In this document: positions 6,602-8,304 of the stretch, piece after piece | Layout of the letters: each line of letters starts with the position of its first letter | Position numbering within the stretch: position 1 is the stretch's first letter | From: Alphaproteobacteria bacterium | GTDB taxonomy: Bacteria > Pseudomonadota > Alphaproteobacteria > ATCC43930 > CGMCC-115725 | Length of the DNA stretch: 8,304 nucleotides | Assembly (NCBI GenBank): GCA_030039775.1 | Contig: JASHUX010000356.1 | Span: 1-8,304 of the forward strand | Reading direction: 5' to 3' | The notes under the pieces: generated by a model | Database searches by the model: none | The model's input: only the letters and a program-made list of their open reading frames with translations | Told to the model about the DNA's origin: nothing | Position numbers and translations under genes: made by a program

Positions 6602-7428
6602 GCGAACCCGCGCCGATCGCGCTTTCCACCGTTTTATTGATCGGCTGCGGCCGCATGGGCGGCGCGCTGTTGAGCGGGTGGCTCGAACGCGATCTCGCCG
6701 ACCGCTATGTCGTGGTCGAGCCGGCGGCCGGTCTGCGGCCGGCAACCGTGTCGCCGCATGTCGCTTTCGTCGACGCGCCCGAGCATCTCGATCCGAAGCT
6801 GAAACCGGACGTCGCCGTAATCGCCGTGAAGCCGCAGGTCATGGCCGAGGCGTTGCCGCATTATCGGCCGATGGCGAAGGCCGGCACCTTGTTCCTGTCG
6901 ATCGCGGCCGGCCGCACGCTCGTCTTTATGGCCGGCCTGCTCGGCGCCGACGCTGCGTTGGTGCGCGCCATGCCCAACACGCCGGCTTCGATCGGGCACG
7001 GTATCTCCGTGCTTTGCGCCAACGCGAAGGTCGACGCCGCCGGCCGCGGACGCGCCGACGCGTTGTTGTCGGCGGTGGGGCAAGTGGCGTGGATCGAGGA
7101 CGAGGCGCTGATGGACGCGGTTACGGCCGTGTCGGGGAGCGGCCCAGCCTATGTCTTTCTACTGATCGAATGCTTGACCAAGGCCGGGGTCGAGGCGGGC
7201 CTGCCGGATGCGCTTGCGGAAAAACTGGCGCGCGCCACGGTCGCGGGATCGGGCGAGCTCGCCCGCGTCTCGCCGCAATCGGCCGGGGCCTTGCGCGAGG
7301 CCGTTACCAGTCCCGGCGGCACGACCCGCGCCGCGCTCGACGTTCTGATGGCGAAGAACGGGCTCGAGCCGCTGCTTCGCCGCGCCGTGCTCGCGGCGAC
7401 CAAGCGCTCGAAGGAACTGGCGGGATAG
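6598..7428 (+). CDS. proC: Pyrroline-5-carboxylate reductase
   Basis: Reduces 1-pyrroline-5-carboxylate to L-proline with NAD(P)H, the last step of proline synthesis. The 276-aa protein has the Rossmann motif IGCGRMG (15-21), VIAVKPQ closing the dinucleotide-binding domain, RAMPNTPASIGHG, and the family signature region VSGSGPAY (178-185) through LREAVTSPGGTTRAALDVL in the dimerisation domain. Length is typical (about 270 aa). The start is GTG at 6598, which overlaps the TGA of the YbjN-domain gene and begins MSEPAPIALSTVLLIG. The frame is open upstream but only inside that gene. No proline-biosynthesis partner (proA/proB) is nearby. The nearest terminator candidate on this strand is about 245 bases downstream. 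Confidence 0.97.
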   Translation: MSEPAPIALSTVLLIGCGRMGGALLSGWLERDLADRYVVVEPAAGLRPATVSPHVAFVDAPEHLDPKLKPDVAVIAVKPQVMAEALPHYRPMAKAGTLFLSIAAGRTLVFMAGLLGADAALVRAMPNTPASIGHGISVLCANAKVDAAGRGRADALLSAVGQVAWIEDEALMDAVTAVSGSGPAYVFLLIECLTKAGVEAGLPDALAEKLARATVAGSGELARVSPQSAGALREAVTSPGGTTRAALDVLMAKNGLEPLLRRAVLAATKRSKELAG

Positions 7429-7467
7429 TCCTGTCGCGCGTCCGTCGACGGCCCGCCGGCCGGAAAA

Positions 7468-7593
7468 CTAACGTCGTCTCACTTGCCTTGGTCTGGTTTG
7501 GGCGAGGGCCATGAACATACTGCCCTCGGGAATGTCGCTCGATTGCGACAGACGCACGATCGCTTGCCATGCCCACAGAAAAAATTTCAGCAT
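7468..7593 (-). CDS. Possible 41-aa small protein, function unknown
   Basis: From ATG at 7593 the ORF runs 42 codons to TAG at 7468. GGGAG lies six bases upstream (7600-7604), a proper ribosome binding site. The peptide begins MLKFFLWAWQAIVRL, a hydrophobic, Trp-rich amphipathic stretch, then SQSSDIPEGSMFMAL, and ends very basic (RPRQVRRR). This looks like a small membrane-associated peptide but matches no family I recognise. It is convergent with proC, 39 bases beyond its stop. A longer ORF in another frame (7304-7675) overlaps it but turns into Arg-rich shadow sequence antisense to proC. Real translation is unproven. Confidence 0.45.
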   Translation of the reverse strand: MLKFFLWAWQAIVRLSQSSDIPEGSMFMALAQTRPRQVRRR

Positions 7594-7627
7594 TCGTAAC
7601 TCCCGCCTGAACGACACGGCGGTAGCG

Positions 7628-7657
7628 TAGCGCCGCTCCATGGCAGGCGTGCGTCAA
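7628..7657 (-). promoter_or_regulatory. Weak candidate promoter for the 41-aa ORF
   Basis: On the minus strand TTGACG (7657-7652, five of six -35 bases) is followed 18 bases later by GCGCTA (7633-7628), a poor -10. The implied start near 7621 would give a leader of about 28 bases, which fits the 7593 start codon. The -10 is weak, so this is only suggestive. Confidence 0.25.
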
Positions 7658-7673
7658 CCGCGACGGCGGCGGC

Positions 7674-7706
7674 ATCGGATAGAGTCCTTCTGTCGGATTA
7701 TTTTTT
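7674..7706 (+). terminator. Candidate intrinsic terminator downstream of proC
   Basis: ATCGGATAGA (7674-7683) pairs with TCTGTCGGAT (7689-7698), with one G-G mismatch and one G-U pair, around the loop GTCCT. TA and then six T residues follow (7701-7706). The T run shows the plus-strand direction. It is the only terminator-like element seen after proC, so the YbjN/proC transcript may carry a 3' tail of about 270 bases. Confidence 0.5.
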
Positions 7707-7728
7707 CAGCGCGCGACCGAATGCGGCG

Positions 7729-7911
7729 TCACTCGCGGCGCTCGTCGCCGAATCGCCGTGGCTCGCGCTCTCGCTTTTCGTAATCGTCGGCGGGAGTACG
7801 ACAGCATTCGGCGATATCGAGCGAGCCAAATTTGATGTCGTCGTCCTCGCACGTCGCCGCGTGCAACAGGGCGGCGCGCGCATTCCAGTAGTCATAGCTG
7901 CTGTCTTTCAC
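7729..7911 (-). CDS. Possible 60-aa hypothetical protein near a LexA box
   Basis: I do not recognise this product. The frame runs from GTG at 7911 to TGA at 7729, with AGGA seven bases before the start. GTG at 7980 would give 83 aa but lacks a good ribosome binding site. The peptide (VKDSSYDYWNARAALLHA, then CEDDDIKFGSLDIAECC, then an Arg/Glu-rich tail) has a natural amino-acid mix, three Cys, and mostly G/C third positions like the neighbouring genes. The overlapping frame at 7698-7895 is Arg/Thr/Ser-rich and looks like a shadow. There are no membrane segments. The candidate LexA box lies 111 bases upstream of the 7911 start. No in-frame ATG exists, which lowers confidence. Confidence 0.4.
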   Translation of the reverse strand: MKDSSYDYWNARAALLHAATCEDDDIKFGSLDIAECCRTPADDYEKREREPRRFGDERRE

Positions 7912-8022
7912 CGGCCACGTCCTCGCACCCCAAACCGGTTCGAGAGCTGGGTCGTTCCTGCCGACGACTAAGCCGACCACGTCTCAATGGCCTTGCCGGT
8001 CTGATCGCGCGCCTCTTGTATT

Positions 8023-8037
8023 GTTCTTGTTATGTTC
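8023..8037. promoter_or_regulatory. Candidate LexA (SOS) box
   Basis: GTTC (8023-8026), seven AT-rich bases (TTGTTAT), GTTC (8034-8037); on the minus strand GAACATAACAAGAAC. The direct repeat GTTC-N7-GTTC is the established alphaproteobacterial LexA site. It is intergenic, as expected. The target could be the small minus-strand ORF at 7729 or something on the plus strand; no convincing promoter fixes the direction. By base composition I estimate roughly 0.2 such sites by chance in a window this size. Confidence 0.55.
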
Positions 8038-8154
8038 CAACATGTGCAGCGGGCGGTTTGGGGCCGCTAATTCGGCTCGGCAGCGGTGCCACACAGAGAG
8101 TCGGGACCAATGCAGCGCGCGCCAGTTAATTTCCAGCAGATAACAGGGGTAACA

Positions 8155-8172
8155 GGCGCTCGGCCGAGCGCC
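8155..8172. repeat. Perfect 18-bp palindrome
   Basis: GGCGCTCGGCCGAGCGCC is a perfect palindrome and as RNA gives a seven-pair stem with a GGCC loop. AAACGTC follows, with no T run, so it is not an intrinsic terminator. It could be a protein-binding dyad or one stem of a structured transcript. Confidence 0.6.
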
Positions 8173-8185
8173 AAACGTCTAGGGA

Positions 8186-8246
8186 TAGTGGTTCGGGCGC
8201 AGCGGAAACGGCTGAATCAAACGGTTTCAATGAGGGGAGACCACTA
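8186..8246 (+). other. Possible structured RNA element
   Basis: TAGTGGTT (8186-8193) pairs with GACCACTA (8239-8246; seven Watson-Crick pairs and one wobble). Inside it GAAACG (8205-8210) pairs with C-GTTTC (8222, 8224-8228) with one bulge, leaving an 11-base loop. Nested stems between the LexA-type site and the T7 run at 8275 could be a small RNA on the plus strand. No known RNA family is recognised and chance folding is possible. Confidence 0.25.
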
Positions 8247-8304
8247 CCAATCAGAATTTCCGGAACGAACCCAATTTTTTTGACGGTTCGGCTAAATCGC
8301 GGGT

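Larger units (their letters stand above)
8038..8304. other. Gene-poor, dyad-rich tail of the window
   Basis: No ORF here convinces me. It is visibly less GC-rich than the genes (for example AGTTAATTTCC, and T7 at 8275-8281). It holds the 18-bp palindrome at 8155-8172, the long-range pairing at 8186-8246, a TTCCGGAA palindrome (8258-8265) and two copies of GGTTCGG (8190-8196, 8285-8291) that can each pair with CGAACC at 8266-8271. It may be a leader, a small RNA or the edge of an acquired segment continuing beyond the window. Confidence 0.4.

Noticed and set aside
5984..6745. 253-aa minus-strand ORF opposite the YbjN-domain gene
   Set aside because: Arg/His/Gln-rich, with no motifs, antisense to a gene with recognisable family features.
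6678..7514. 278-aa plus-strand ORF within proC
   Set aside because: Out-of-frame shadow, strongly Arg/Gly-rich; ProC in the other frame is complete.
7304..7675. 123-aa minus-strand ORF overlapping the end of proC
   Set aside because: Its second half is Arg-rich antisense proC. AAGGA lies before its ATG, so the first part is not fully excluded, but the 41-aa ORF in the other frame looks better.
8086..8283. 65-aa plus-strand ORF after the LexA-type site
   Set aside because: No good ribosome binding site, codon use unlike the neighbours, and an unremarkable sequence; the palindrome and T run suggest non-coding DNA.

Overview
The window is GC-rich chromosomal DNA from an alphaproteobacterium, most likely Rhodospirillales-like. 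I infer this from the aroA-cmk-rpsA order with a divergent FYDLN_acid (TIGR02300-type) gene, a CP4-like class II EPSP synthase, a ubiK / YbjN-domain / proC run, and a GTTC-N7-GTTC site matching the alphaproteobacterial LexA box. It is mostly ordinary housekeeping sequence. The less explained material lies around the tRNA/protease segment (4.1-5.5 kb) and in the last ~880 bases.

Left block, minus strand (1-3425): aroA (shikimate pathway), cmk (CMP kinase; ATGA overlap with aroA) and rpsA (ribosomal protein S1, cut by the window start after five S1 domains). A hairpin lies just upstream of the rpsA start. The 146-bp divergent gap before the next gene holds a perfect TTGACA and a 6-bp-arm dyad.

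Middle block, plus strand (3572-5473): a small zinc-ribbon protein with a very acidic tail that starts at TTG; tRNA-Ala(GGC) with its own promoter and a strong terminator; a secreted LprI-like/trypsin-like serine protease; then a second terminator that resembles the first.

Right block, plus strand (5524-7428): ubiK (ubiquinone biosynthesis accessory factor), a roughly 300-bp spacer full of dyads, a YbjN-domain protein, and proC (proline biosynthesis). The YbjN-domain gene and proC overlap by GTGA and must be co-transcribed.

Tail (7429-8304): no long gene. On the minus strand I see two possible small genes: a 41-aa ORF with a good ribosome binding site, and a 60-83-aa ORF. Beyond them lies the candidate LexA (SOS) box, followed on the plus strand by dyad-rich, lower-GC sequence that I cannot assign. 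The untested possibility that a small SOS-controlled gene or RNA lies here is the most interesting lead in the window.
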